A DNA stretch of 64,000 nt, taken from Ehretia macrophylla. Lineage: Eukaryota; Streptophyta; Magnoliopsida; Boraginales; Ehretiaceae. This document shows, in pieces, positions 21,966 through 33,068 of the stretch. The position numbers were made by a program, and so were the translations under genes. The stretch spans positions 8,313,501-8,377,500 of the forward strand of contig CM075765.1 of assembly GCA_037974665.1 (NCBI GenBank), read 5' to 3'. How positions within the stretch are numbered: position 1 is the first letter of the stretch; every line of letters begins with the position of its first letter. The notes under the pieces are model-generated. The model saw nothing but the letters and a program-made list of their open reading frames with translations. It was not told where the DNA came from and did not search any database.

Positions 21966-24170
21966 AAACGTTTGGCGCTGATGATCATCATAAAGTAGTG
22001 ATTTGAAGAGACTGATTGAGTGTGACTTACAAGAACCATCCGACAAAACAAATGATCGAGTGTGAATCTTGTTGACTCACAAAAATAAGCATTAAGTTTC
22101 ACGACTTCCATGGCCACCAATGTGTCAACGTAACACTTGATTTGGCAAAAGTTGAATAGTTATTCCCGAAGTGCCAGGATCATTGTATCCCTTACCGTTA
22201 GAACAACATTAGAATTTTCTTTTCTTCATTGTCTGCATGTGCCATGATTTGCCAATACGAAAAAAAAATGAAAACGTGTGGTGCTCCTCGACCTATTCAT
22301 ACAGCGGATACTAGATAAATTCATCAGTCTCTCACAATATTAATAGGTCCAACAATGTGTATTTTATCAGTGTGTAAGAGCTAGACAGTCATCATAATAT
22401 TTTCTTTTATATAATATTAGCCGCCCAAAAACCTAAAAAGAAAAAGAGAATTTTTATTTTTAGAAGAATATAATTGTTTCACATAGACTAATAATAAATT
22501 TTAAAATTAATGTATAAGATTTTAAACTACCCTATCTGACACAATAATTAATTATAAGAAGGAATTTCATGCTTCTCCTCATCATATGCTGAAAATTAGC
22601 CATTTAACTTTCGTGGAAAAAGTTCAACGGATGATCTTTTACACGACTACCTAAAGATGTTATCAGCATACACTTAGTAGTTGGCACCTTCAAGATTATC
22701 ATCACTTGTCCTGTCTCTTCAAATGAAAGATCGACCTTTGCTTTGGTTTTATTCAATGCATTTCTGCATATATTCTTGCAAGTTCTAGGGAACCATAAAA
22801 TAATTGTCATGAATTAGAATCCAATTGCATTGCAATAGCATGATTTTTGCCTGATTTATCAATATTTATTTTACTCGAAAGCAGCAAATTGCATCTTTGT
22901 TTAGCCACGTATAAGAACACTCAACATATATAAATAGTACAAACATATTGCTCTTCATTCGTGAAAAAAGAAAAAAGGTAAAGAGAAGATAGAGAGAGAA
23001 AGAAAGATCTTTGTATACATTCATCGGTCATGAAAGTTCTTAAGAGTCTGTTGAAGTTGTTTTATATAATTGTTTTCTCTAAATATAACTAAAATTAATG
23101 TCTAAAAATTAAGATTATAAAGAAAGTGCAAAATTTGGAATTTCGTAAACTCTTTCTAGTGGCTTTTACAAGAGCGTTAAGATACACATGATTGGTTTTA
23201 TTTGTGGTGTTTATTAATTTGGATGTCACTTGTTTCTTTCAAACTTTTGTTCACTTCTACATGTAGTATTTCATGCCTTTTCTAGGCATTCTCGCTTTGA
23301 TATCCTGTGAAACTTTGCCATTAAGGTTAAGTTAAGAGCAAGTATTCTTAATTTCTACATCTATTTGGTTGGTTTCCTTCTTGTGTCTCCATCAATAATT
23401 GATAAGCCCTCCACAATTATACTGAGTGTATTAAACTTTTGCAATTATTAGCCTTAATAGTCAATAAAAATTTCCTCTTTTTCTTCTTTTCAACTTCGCA
23501 TGTAGACATATTCATCCAATAAATATTTCTTTGAAGAACATGAAAATGAATTTCACATTAACCACCACAATAGTACAACGTAGCTTTCATTTTTTTTTTC
23601 TTTTGATTCAAAGAGAAGTCAAAGTTAATATTACATTACTTGCAACATTACCGATAATTAATTTAAGGATTTTTTACGTACAAATTGAGACTCATTCTAT
23701 TGGAGCAAATGTCCAATGGCAAGCTTTCTTTTTCAGTGTACCTATGGATCCGTGCCACAACGCTTCAAAGGTCCGCAAATGAATACGGATGCCAATTATT
23801 GTGGAAAATTGACCCAAGCCTGGAGCGCTTTTTTTTTTGGGTCAAAAAGCCGAGAGCTTGATCCCCGTAAATTAGACCACTTCACAAGAAATATTTACTA
23901 CATATTTGTTGGTGTCGCTTTCCAATCTATTTATGATTTTGCTTTCAATTGCTACACCCAAACCAATTGCTACCCTAAGTACTCGAGCAAAATTAGCCAT
24001 TCATTTCACAAACAAAGGGATAAGAGGTTGCGTCATTTCTTCGACTTTTCCGTGGCAACTAAACACAGAAGAATTTCGAGGCATTTACTTAAGGAGTGCA
24101 TACTCGTCTATAAAATCTATGCTAAAGGCTATCTATCAAACACACTACAAGATTTCTTTTTCTGAGAGCT
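21966..24170. other. Intergenic region; upstream region of the broken resistance gene
   Basis: No recognised gene. The ORF at 23716-24165 has no known motif and the ones around 22604-22810 look random. 23586-23733 resembles a decayed family A SINE on the minus strand. The last part was contiguous with the CC-NB-ARC gene start before the LARD-like element inserted, so it is that gene's old promoter. Confidence 0.45.
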
Positions 24171-24175
24171 TATAC

Positions 24176-24697
24176 TGTTAGAATTTTGAGGATCTAATTC
24201 CAAAAAATAAAACACTGTAATAATTAATTTGTTATGTTAATAAATTAGAATCGTACCTTGATATCTGAAACGCATCTTGATTAATGTCATTGAGACTGCC
24301 TCTTGTAATAATTATGCAACAAAATCTTTAGCGGCATGTTATGGTGGATATGCCTAGACTAGGGCTCCTTCTCCCTCTCTAATTTCTGTATGGTGGCTCT
24401 CAATGTGGTAAGCCAACCCTAATAGTTTTTTTTTTATAGGTTATTAGTATTCTGGATGGGAGATAGGGTCTAACCTAAAAACTGTATTGGGTTCCCCCAT
24501 CTAGCTGCCCTAAATTTTAATCAGGCTCTACACCTTACATACCACACCACTAAAAATAATATCCTTGAGACGAACCTAGGCCCAACTGGAATGGATCACT
24601 TTAAAATATGTATGGGTTTTACCGGTCAACCTCAGCCCGTTTTCTAAATGATAAAATATCTCAATCAGTGGTAGCCCACTACTCAACAATTCCAACA
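24176..24697 (-). repeat. 3' LTR of the LARD-like element
   Basis: In element orientation it begins TGTTGGAATTG and ends AAAATTCTAACA. It is about 522 bp and visibly similar to the other LTR with scattered substitutions. Confidence 0.88.
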
Positions 24698-24709
24698 GTC
24701 TCCCACTTG
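24698..24709 (-). promoter_or_regulatory. Polypurine tract of the LARD-like element
   Basis: The minus strand reads AAGTGGGAGAC directly before the 3' LTR, the usual plus-strand primer position. Confidence 0.7.
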
Positions 24710-27700
24710 AGCAACACTGATTGGTTTTATATTTTGAAAATATTTTATTTTATAAAATGACTATCGGGCTGAAAATAACTTTAGTGGCCACAAAATAAAC
24801 GTCTCAATCCAGAATCCTGTCCAACAAGTCATTAATATCGAACCATAATAGTCGTTATACCATCTTTTGGCATAGGACTCCTATGATCACAAATACTAAT
24901 GCCCTATCGACATGGATTCCATGGTGTGGTAAAGTGTAGTGTGGTTTTTGGCACATGTGATCCAACTATAATTATGAGCATGTCAAACCACAATCGGCCA
25001 CTTTAAGGTCTTGTAAGACCCTTTACGGGATTAGATCCCCTTTTGCCTCATAAGAAGCTTTTAAAATTTATTGGGGTATACGAATCCCCTTTAATGCTTC
25101 TAAACCGAAGCCAATTCAATAATGAAGTATTTGATTGTATATCTTGAGATATGAAGCTTTAGACCTGTGTGAGCTTACAACAACTTTATCTGTGTACACA
25201 TAAAATAGTGATCACTAACTGAATATAATTGGAACCGAACTTTAACATACTGTAAATCACTCAAAATAAACTGTATCCTTACACTTTGCGCTTCTAACCT
25301 GAAGCCTTTGATTGAAGTATTAACAGAGCTTCAACATGAGTTCCCAAAATGCATGCACTATATTATTCAGTACACTCTAATCTGAGCATATAACTTGCTT
25401 ATACTTGCATAAGCATACCAAGTACACAACTATCCCTTAAACACTTGTTGCCAATAAATTTTCATTGCTTATGCCTTTATAACCCATCAACATATCCAAG
25501 TTGTGTAAATAATTAAGCAGGCAACAATAACATGATTGAACCACAATCACCACCATTAGCTCAGATAAATACTGGCATAATGATAAATGTAAATACTTTA
25601 GTAAGAGTAGAGTAATCACATATCAACACTTTGGTAAAAGCAAACTATGCTCCCATTAACCAAATACTTCAAAAACCATAAACACCTATGCACTTAATGC
25701 CAACTTCTTTGGTTAGTGACATTACAATCCCCAAAAACATGTTATGATTGTAACCTTTAAACTTTAAAAGTATTGAACTTTTAATCCTCATAAAAAGAAA
25801 CTCTATAAACTTCATCTCTAAATAAAGAGACACTTCAAGAATACGAGCATGTCAGGGTTTAGCAAATTGCATAAACCAATTGCTTTTAAAACATATAAGT
25901 CACTTTATAAACCACCTTGACTTTTCTTTAGAATGCAATGGCCTGGTTTATCCTATATGCTTATATCAGATATATACGTCATGCTCATATTAAAACTGTA
26001 ACATACATGAATTGCCTTTTTAGGCATAACACTTTATATCTTTCTTAATAATAAGCATGCACATCTATACATTGGAGAACACGGCCTTGTGAATATTTTA
26101 CCCCCACTGACCTTAAAATTCGCTTGTCACTTTAAAACTTTACATTCTTTATGACTTTAAACTTGTATATTGCAAGTGGAACCTTCTAACATGAAATATA
26201 TTCTTTTATGATATAAACATCAACGAAACTTTTCTGTAATACTTATACTTGCAAAATTATATGCTACTAGGAAAATTTATTAGCATATAATACTGCTATG
26301 ATAGAAAACTCTATAATAGTGTTCTTTCTTTAAATATTTAAATCAAAGTGACATAATGTGTAACACGATCCGCCCATTAAATCTTAAAAATAGTTGCAAG
26401 TATACTTTTGAGTAGCCAATTAAAAGACTATAACCTCAAGCCTCATATTCTTTCACGAACAATGGAAATATTCACTTGAAACATATATACAACACAAGTA
26501 CTGATACTTTAGAAACTTGATAGCCTTTAAGCTAGGATGTATCGACACATATGCTTCCAAAAGAATCTTCACTTCCAAGAATCCTTTAGATGGAAGCCCT
26601 TTTAAAATATTGCACAAAAGCAATATACTTAATACTTTGATTCCATATAACTGGCATTATATAAAAAAATGATTTATCGGGAAGTAAAGTTCCATGAAAA
26701 ATCTATTCACCTTAGAACAATCACACATACATGTGAAAAATAGAAGCATGGAAGGAGGCAATCATGATTATGTCCAATAAACCTTTTATGTCCACTTGAA
26801 GTACAAGTAAGATGTGCTATAACAATAATTTTAAATATAAATTCAAACTTTACCATTAAACAAAAATAATGCACATCATATGAACTTTCAACTTGAACAT
26901 TCTAGTCAAAAACTTGTCCTATTTGGAGACTTTGACATGTCATACAAATACCTTCAAGCAAAGTTACATAATACCTTAGAGTCTCCACAAGTGAATAATC
27001 ATAGTTGCCTAATACCTTCAGTCAAGAAAGGTTCATAAGATTAAATTTATTTTACACATTTACTATTCACTCATACTCCTCAAAAGTTAATGCTCGCAAT
27101 TATCACCTTCGGGTTTACAATAGTGAGCTATAACTCCAAGAAGTAAATCATTCCAAAATCCTTATTGGATATCTCATAAATTTCATTGGATGACCCGCTT
27201 CGGCTAAGTCACCCAACTTTCTTAGAGAACTGTCCAACTGGGACAAACAAGATGTCCTAGAATCCTTATTGGAAGTCTTTTAAACCTTAATAAACAATCT
27301 GATACAATAATATCATTCTAGAGTCTTATGAAGATACCACCTAGAACAAAGAGATAATCTTTACATTATTGGACAAATTTCATCACCCATATAAGTATTG
27401 TTCATGTAGAGCTTCCAACTAACTTGAATAGGATCATGCATATCAGTAACTTTAACTTGTCTAAAGATTCAACTTTAATATGTCTCTTTAGTAATACTGT
27501 CAAATACATTTGATAAACTCACATAAGAGACAAGCAAATAAAACACCATGCCTCCAAAATAAATACCTAAAAAATTATGAAGATATGATTAAGGCTAGTT
27601 CTAAAAGGAACATAAAATATGATTAGCCAAAAATGCAACTTTAATACGGAAGAGCACTCATTAACACATAAATTACCCATTAATACAATATATAAGAACC

Positions 27701-28588
27701 TTCAACCATTTGATGGGAATGCAACAAGATTTCTTACTCATTTACTCCTTGTAAAAATCATAAGGTGGCATTTCGATGGGACAATCAAATTAGCTATTGC
27801 TTGTTAAATCTCAATTAACATGACTACTAATAATCATCTTAGTTTTAATACCACCTATGTCTAAGCATAAATAATCTAGAAAAAGGAAAACCTTTACATT
27901 ATGTACCACACAAATAATTATAAGCAATCAGATTCAAAACCACAATCAATGAGCACTTAAACTTTTATGTCAAAAGAAGAAATAATTATTCCAAGTACTT
28001 ATACCAGCTCTTTTTTTTTCTTTGGGCAACCAAATATGTACCGTAGCAAATTTGGTAATAACTTTAATGTCAGTTATAACTTTACTGCTAATTGTCCCTT
28101 CTCTAAACCAAGAATCCTTATTATCATATTTGTAAAAATATATATGGATTTCTTCAATGACTAATCAGCAGGTCAAAATTTTAGCTGATACCTTGTGAAA
28201 GAAACAGACAATTAAGGTAAAATATAAAACTAAATCTAGCCACGATTACTTTACCTTTTGTAATACAAAGACAAAGTCTTTAAACCATTATCTGCAAATA
28301 ATTAGAAACCGATGTCTATGATAATAATGCAATAGACAAAACATGTTTAGAAAAGAAGCGTGCTTATATGACTGTAGACAAAATTGTGCATTTTTACATC
28401 GGTTGCTCTTTCATCAATTGGTTGCTCTTTCATCAATTTGTCTTCCTAATTGCATAAATTACTCGACCAATATAATCATATATATGCATGTGAAAAATTT
28501 ATGGCTATCAGGTTCCACACAAATGAACTAAGATACTTTTGCCCACATTACCATCAATTGGAAGACCACCACTTGAAATCCTATTACC
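24710..28588. other. Interior of the LARD-like element, no coding capacity
   Basis: 3.9 kb without a recognisable protein domain. The short ORFs here show no family motif. Confidence 0.7.
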
Positions 28589-28593
28589 ATATT

Positions 28594-29464
28594 TGTTAAG
28601 ATTTGATTTTAACCAAAATTTTATTTTATTTTATTGGTTGTTTTAGCAAAAATTGTGGATATTGCGCGTGGTAGTTTGAGTTTGCAAGAATCTATGAAGA
28701 GGTCACGATCAGGAGGGATTCCAGTTCTGAAGAGTTCTAATGCTAGAAGTATTCTTGAAGAGTCCACGTTATTGTAAAGATATCTTGGAGATAAGGTGAT
28801 AATGTGATAGAGGTCAAGTTATCAAGAACTCTTGAGCTAATTGGATTATCTTGAAGACTTTTCTGCTTGTACTCAACATCCTCAGCAAATCCTTCAAATA
28901 GGCGTGACGATTCCTAGTTAAAGCACCGAGGATATAGTGAGCAGAAAAAGCAGTAACAGAATTGTGAGTTAGCTATAGGCTGTCTTTGTCAAGTCGTGTT
29001 GCAACATGTTGTGTAACAGAGTATGCTGAATGTTTTAATTAGTGTTGCAATACAGTATGTTTTTGAGTCAAATGTACTGACCAATCCATCTAGAGTTTCA
29101 AGACTCTTTTTATGTATTTTTGTATTGGTTCTTCGAAAAAGAAAGTGTATTCTCGGGAGAGAACTTTGTAAGTCAAAGGGAGCTCGCCAAACTAGAGAAT
29201 CTACTAAGGGAGTCTTACACATAGGTGGCAAGGGTTAAGATGGAGTCTTCAATTGCGTAAATTTCCATTGATGTCTGTAATCTCTTGAAACTCAGTTGAT
29301 TGGTTTGTTGGCTAGGGGATGTCCACGTAGACGTAGACCAAGTTGGTTGAACCACGTTAAAATTTATGTGTTCTTATTTTTGTTGCAACTATTTTTCTTA
29401 CTTGTGAGTTTATTTTGTTAATTTTTTTGAATATCAAATTGATCAAAGGGGCCAGAAACTAACA
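28594..29464 (+). mobile_element. Solo LTR nested inside the LARD-like element
   Basis: It begins TGTTAAGATTTG and ends CCAGAAACTAACA. ATATT flanks it on both sides (28589-28593 and 29465-29469). No retrotransposon interior is present, so it is a solo LTR of ~871 bp that arrived after the host element. ORFs across it are not believed. Confidence 0.8.
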
Positions 29465-29889
29465 ATATTAAAATCCAATTGCAAAGCTACAACTGATATA
29501 GAAGTTTTGATTCAAACTTGGAAGACTGAGATATGTGGAGAAGACAAAAGTTCTTGGGAATCTTTTAATCTAACTCTTGGCACATAGTAATTTGATAAAT
29601 ATGAATGTACAACAACATGTACTAAAATACATGAGAGCTGGTAGCTATATTGCATAATTTGTAACATAGCACTATACCTTTAGCAATGTGGAGTGTAGTT
29701 GGCTTTACATAAACTTTGTAGTTTACTCTCATAGAAGCCTCGGTACATGATTAAGTTCTAAAAGCAGTCGTTAACTTTATAAGAAATAACATATTAGTCC
29801 GTTAATAACAACAAACATAAACCAGAGAAACAGTCAATCAATCATAAAGGGAAAAACTCATTTACACATGTTTTATCTCTAATATTAGT

Positions 29890-29902
29890 GGCTCTGATAC
29901 CA
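29890..29902 (-). promoter_or_regulatory. Primer binding site (initiator tRNA-Met) of the LARD-like element
   Basis: The minus strand reads TGGTATCAGAGCC, two bases after the 5' LTR end. Confidence 0.88.
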
Positions 29903-29904
29903 CT

Positions 29905-30421
29905 TGTTAGAATTTTGAAGATCTAATACCAGAAAATAAAACACTGCAATAATTAATTTGTCATGTTAATAAATTAGAATCATACCTTGATATCCGAAAT
30001 ACATCTTGATTAGATGCCATTGAGACTGCCTCTTGTAATAATTATGCAACAAAATATTTAGCCGCATGTTATGGTGGGCATGCCTAGACTAGGGGCTCCC
30101 TTTCCCTCTCCAACTTCTGTATGGTGGCTCTTAATGGGGCAAGCCAACCCTAATAACTTTATTTATAGGCTATTAGTATTCTGGATAAGAGAAATGGCCT
30201 AGCCTAAAAACTGTATTAGGCTCTCCCATCTACCTGCCCTAGATTTTAATCAGGCACTAGACCTTGCATACCACACCACTAAAATAATATCCTTGAGACG
30301 GACCTAGGCCCAACTAAAGTGGATCACTTTAAAATATGTATGGCTTTACCAGTCAACCTTAGCCCGTTTTTAGAAATGATAAAATATCTCAATCAGTGGT
30401 AGTCCACAACTCTTTCCAACA
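29905..30421 (-). repeat. 5' LTR of the LARD-like element
   Basis: 517 bp, same ends as the left copy. The LTR edge is 37 bases from the ATG at 30459. Confidence 0.88.
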
Positions 30422-30458
30422 TATACAACTATTAACTATACTTTCAATTTAAATTGAA

Positions 30459-31512
30459 ATGGCAGAGGCTGTAATCTCTCTTGTTGTAGAAATGCTTGGC
30501 AATTTGTTGATCGAAGAAGGAAAATTTTTACATGAGGTAAAAGACCAAGCAGATCAACTTTATGCAGAGCTAAAATGAATGCAGTGGTTCTTGAAAGATA
30601 CTGATCAAAGGCAAAATGAAGCAGACAGAGTTGGTGAATGGGTTTCACAAGTTAGAGACCTTGCTTATAAATCTGAAAATTTGATTGAACATTATGCATT
30701 CAAAATTCAATCACGTAAGGGAAGAGGTGTTGCGAACATCATGAAGAAGTGTGTTTGTCTCTTAGATGAATGCTCAACTCATCACAAAGTTCGTTCAGGT
30801 ATCGAATCCCTTATGACAAAGATATCTGATCTTACTAGAAGTTATCACGATTATGGGACAAGAGCAATCATGGAGAATGAAGGCGGCTCTAGCTCTAGGC
30901 AACAACATGAATTCAAACGTACTTATTTTTTTTTTGCTCAATCAGATGTACTTATTCACATGTTGTTGAAGAGGATCTTGTTGGAGTACAAAGTCAAGTT
31001 AAGATACTGGCAATAGAACTTATTGGTGAGAACTATAAACGAGTTTTTATATGTGGAATGGGTGGTCTTGGAAAAACTAGTTTGGCCAGAAAAGTGTATC
31101 ATCATCCTAATGTGAGACGTTATTTTGAGGGATTTTTGTGGATCTGTATTTCTCAACAATGGTAGAAAAGGGATCTCTTGTAAGGGATCCTTATTAAACT
31201 TATGCCTGAAAAGAGGGAATCGATTGAAAAATGGAGGGATGAGAAGTTAGTCAGGGAACTTTTTCAATTCCAACAAAATCACAAATGTCTAGTAGTATTT
31301 GATGATATATGGTCAACAGATGCTTGGGAATGTGTAAGCATGCTTTCTCTATTAGAGAGAGTGACAACAAAGTGTTGCTCACAACTCGCAATAAAGAAGT
31401 TGTTACTCACATAGAGGCAAGTGGTTTCCTTTATCAACTACGATTTCTAAGAGAAGAAGAAAGTTGTGAGTTGCTTCAAAGGAAATTTCCAGTGCAACAT
31501 CATACTCAAGGT
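30459..31512 (+). pseudogene. CC-NB-ARC disease-resistance gene remnant (RPP13/RPP8-like), truncated
   Basis: CNL proteins are intracellular immune receptors with an N-terminal coiled coil, an NB-ARC ATPase switch and LRRs. The ATG at 30459 opens a typical CC domain (MAEAVISLVVEMLGNLL). In-frame TGA at 30576-30578 replaces a Trp codon normally found there. The CC region continues to ~30920. A ~31-base insertion near 30930, with GTACTTATT on both sides, shifts the frame. The P-loop GMGGLGKT is at 31055-31078; a TAG follows at ~31165; kinase-2 LVVFDDIW is at 31289-31312; a further frameshift precedes the RNBS-B-like KVLLTTRNKEV (~31369-31401). GLPL, MHD and LRRs are missing, so it stops in mid NB-ARC near 31510. 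Family assignment is firm; function is lost. Confidence 0.9.
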
Positions 31513-31795
31513 ATATTTTGTCTCGTAGTCATCATCCTTAATCATGCAATTAGATCTCTAAATATGGAAGCGCCTTTGATTTATAGGGACGTATTTTACC
31601 TTCCCGTCTATTATCAATTTTATAGATTTTTATTTTGAACCGCCATCATAATATATTATTTCTCTCATATTTATCCAAAAGTTCAACTACAGTCTAGATT
31701 TTATACCATTCAATCTGCTTAAAATAGTTTAGAAAACACCCAAAATTATGGAAAAGGTTAAATTGCTAGCCTTAAGGCGAAATGCGATCCCAAGG
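31513..31795. other. Non-coding, between resistance-gene remnant and copia element
   Basis: It may be old intron or flank of the resistance gene. The last bases before 31800 probably belong to the SINE that continues at 46501. Confidence 0.45.
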
Positions 31796-31800
31796 GTCAC

Positions 31801-32038
31801 TATAAGAGCATAATCCTTCTCAAGTCAAGCCAAAGCTGATTATACGCCTATAGCAAATCACAAGGCTGTAGATTTTGCTCACTCATTAACTGCAATCCCT
31901 CAATCATAACACTCATATATTCTACCTTCCATGTTTATTATCTTGTAAACGTGTATTTATACAGCATTGTAAATGCACAATACATTAAGAGTGAATATAG
32001 AGTGATCCCTCTAAAACTTTCCTCTGTTCTCTTCTATA
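31801..32038 (+). repeat. 5' LTR of the copia element
   Basis: It starts TATAAGAGCATAATCC and ends CTTCTATA. The 3' LTR matches it except for a ~76-bp internal deletion and substitutions. Confidence 0.9.
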
Positions 32039-32051
32039 TGGTAATCAGAGC
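32039..32051 (+). promoter_or_regulatory. Primer binding site of the copia element
   Basis: TGGTAATCAGAGC follows the LTR directly. It is the tRNA-iMet site with one extra A; the pol-less gypsy at 48-52 kb has the same variant. Confidence 0.85.
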
Positions 32052-32129
32052 TTAAGAAAAGCCAACAAGTCTTCGATCCTCTTTCTTTTCCACCCACCCA
32101 ACCCTACTTATCCCAACTCCTTCTTTGCC

Positions 32130-33068
32130 ATGGCTGCCACCATTGAAGAAATGTCCTCTATGCAACCAACAACTCATAACTCATCCCTCCCTTCTCCCAA
32201 TCTCGTTGCAATTAATATGGCAAATCAATTACCACTCAAGCTCATTACAACAAATTATTTTTCATGGAAGCCTCAATTCAATGCTCTTTTGTACGACTAT
32301 GACTTACTTGGCTTCATCGACAGATCTCTTCCATGTCCGCCTGCTGAAACAATTGTTGATGGCAAAACCATTATCAATCCCGCATACACCTTTTGGATGC
32401 GGCAAGACAAACTCCTACTCTTGGGCATTATTGGCTTACTTAGCCACAATGCTATTCTCGTCATTCAGTCATGTTATACCTCTGCTGAAGCTTGGAAACA
32501 TTTGGCCAAAAATTATGCCAACCCTTCTTCCTCGCGAATAATGGGACTATATGAACAGTTGACCCTACTTAATCGCGGCTTTTAGCCAGTTGCTGAATAC
32601 TTAGCCCAAGTTCGGGACCTTACAGATGAATTGGCCCTTGTTGGTTCTCCCGTCCCTCCAAAGTACTTGATAAGTCATACTCTCAGCGGTGTCAGCCCAG
32701 CCTTCAAAGAACTCGCTACAGCTGTTCGTGCTCGAGACTCTGTTATTAGCTTCGACAAGCTCCACGATAATCTCGTTGAGTATGATGCTTTTCTTAAAAA
32801 AGAAAAGCTTCGGCCCAGTGGCACTTTTGACACCATTTCCATTAATCATGTATGTTCCTTATCTTCAAACAACAATTTCTCAAACAACGAGAAATTCACA
32901 TCCTCCAACAAAGGCAATAACCCATTCTCCTATTCTAATCAAACCCAACGGTGCCAATCTCTTATTGAGCAATCTGGTTCTAATTCACCAACCAACAAAG
33001 TCCCTGTTATTTGTCAGTTTTGTGATAAGTGCAGCTACACCACAAGGCAGTGCTACACGGCAAAATGA
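32130..33068 (+). pseudogene. Copia gag (nucleocapsid) with stop
   Basis: Opens with ATG at 32130 and reads 151 codons to a TAG at 32583-32585, then resumes in the same frame from 32586 to a TGA at 33066. It shows the copia gag core (NYFSWKPQFNALL, later YLISHTLSGVSPAFKEL). The zinc knuckle near 33013-33054 has the form C-x2-C-x4-Y-x4-C: the His is replaced by Tyr, so zinc and RNA binding should be impaired. Confidence 0.88.

Larger units (their letters stand above)
24176..30421 (-). mobile_element. Non-coding LTR retrotransposon (LARD-like), minus orientation
   Basis: Two direct repeats of ~520 bp (24176-24697 and 29905-30421) bound a 5.2 kb interior. TATAC flanks the element (24171-24175 and 30422-30426), an exact 5-bp target duplication. 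The tRNA-Met primer site sits just inside the right LTR and a purine-rich tract just inside the left LTR, both on the minus strand, which fixes the orientation. No gag, protease, RT or integrase was recognised in any frame, so it would rely on proteins from elsewhere. It stands 32 bases upstream of the ATG of the CC-NB-ARC pseudogene. Confidence 0.88.

Noticed and set aside
23716..24165. 149-aa ORF as a real gene
   Set aside because: No motif, low-complexity start near a decayed SINE, and it lies in the old promoter of the resistance gene.
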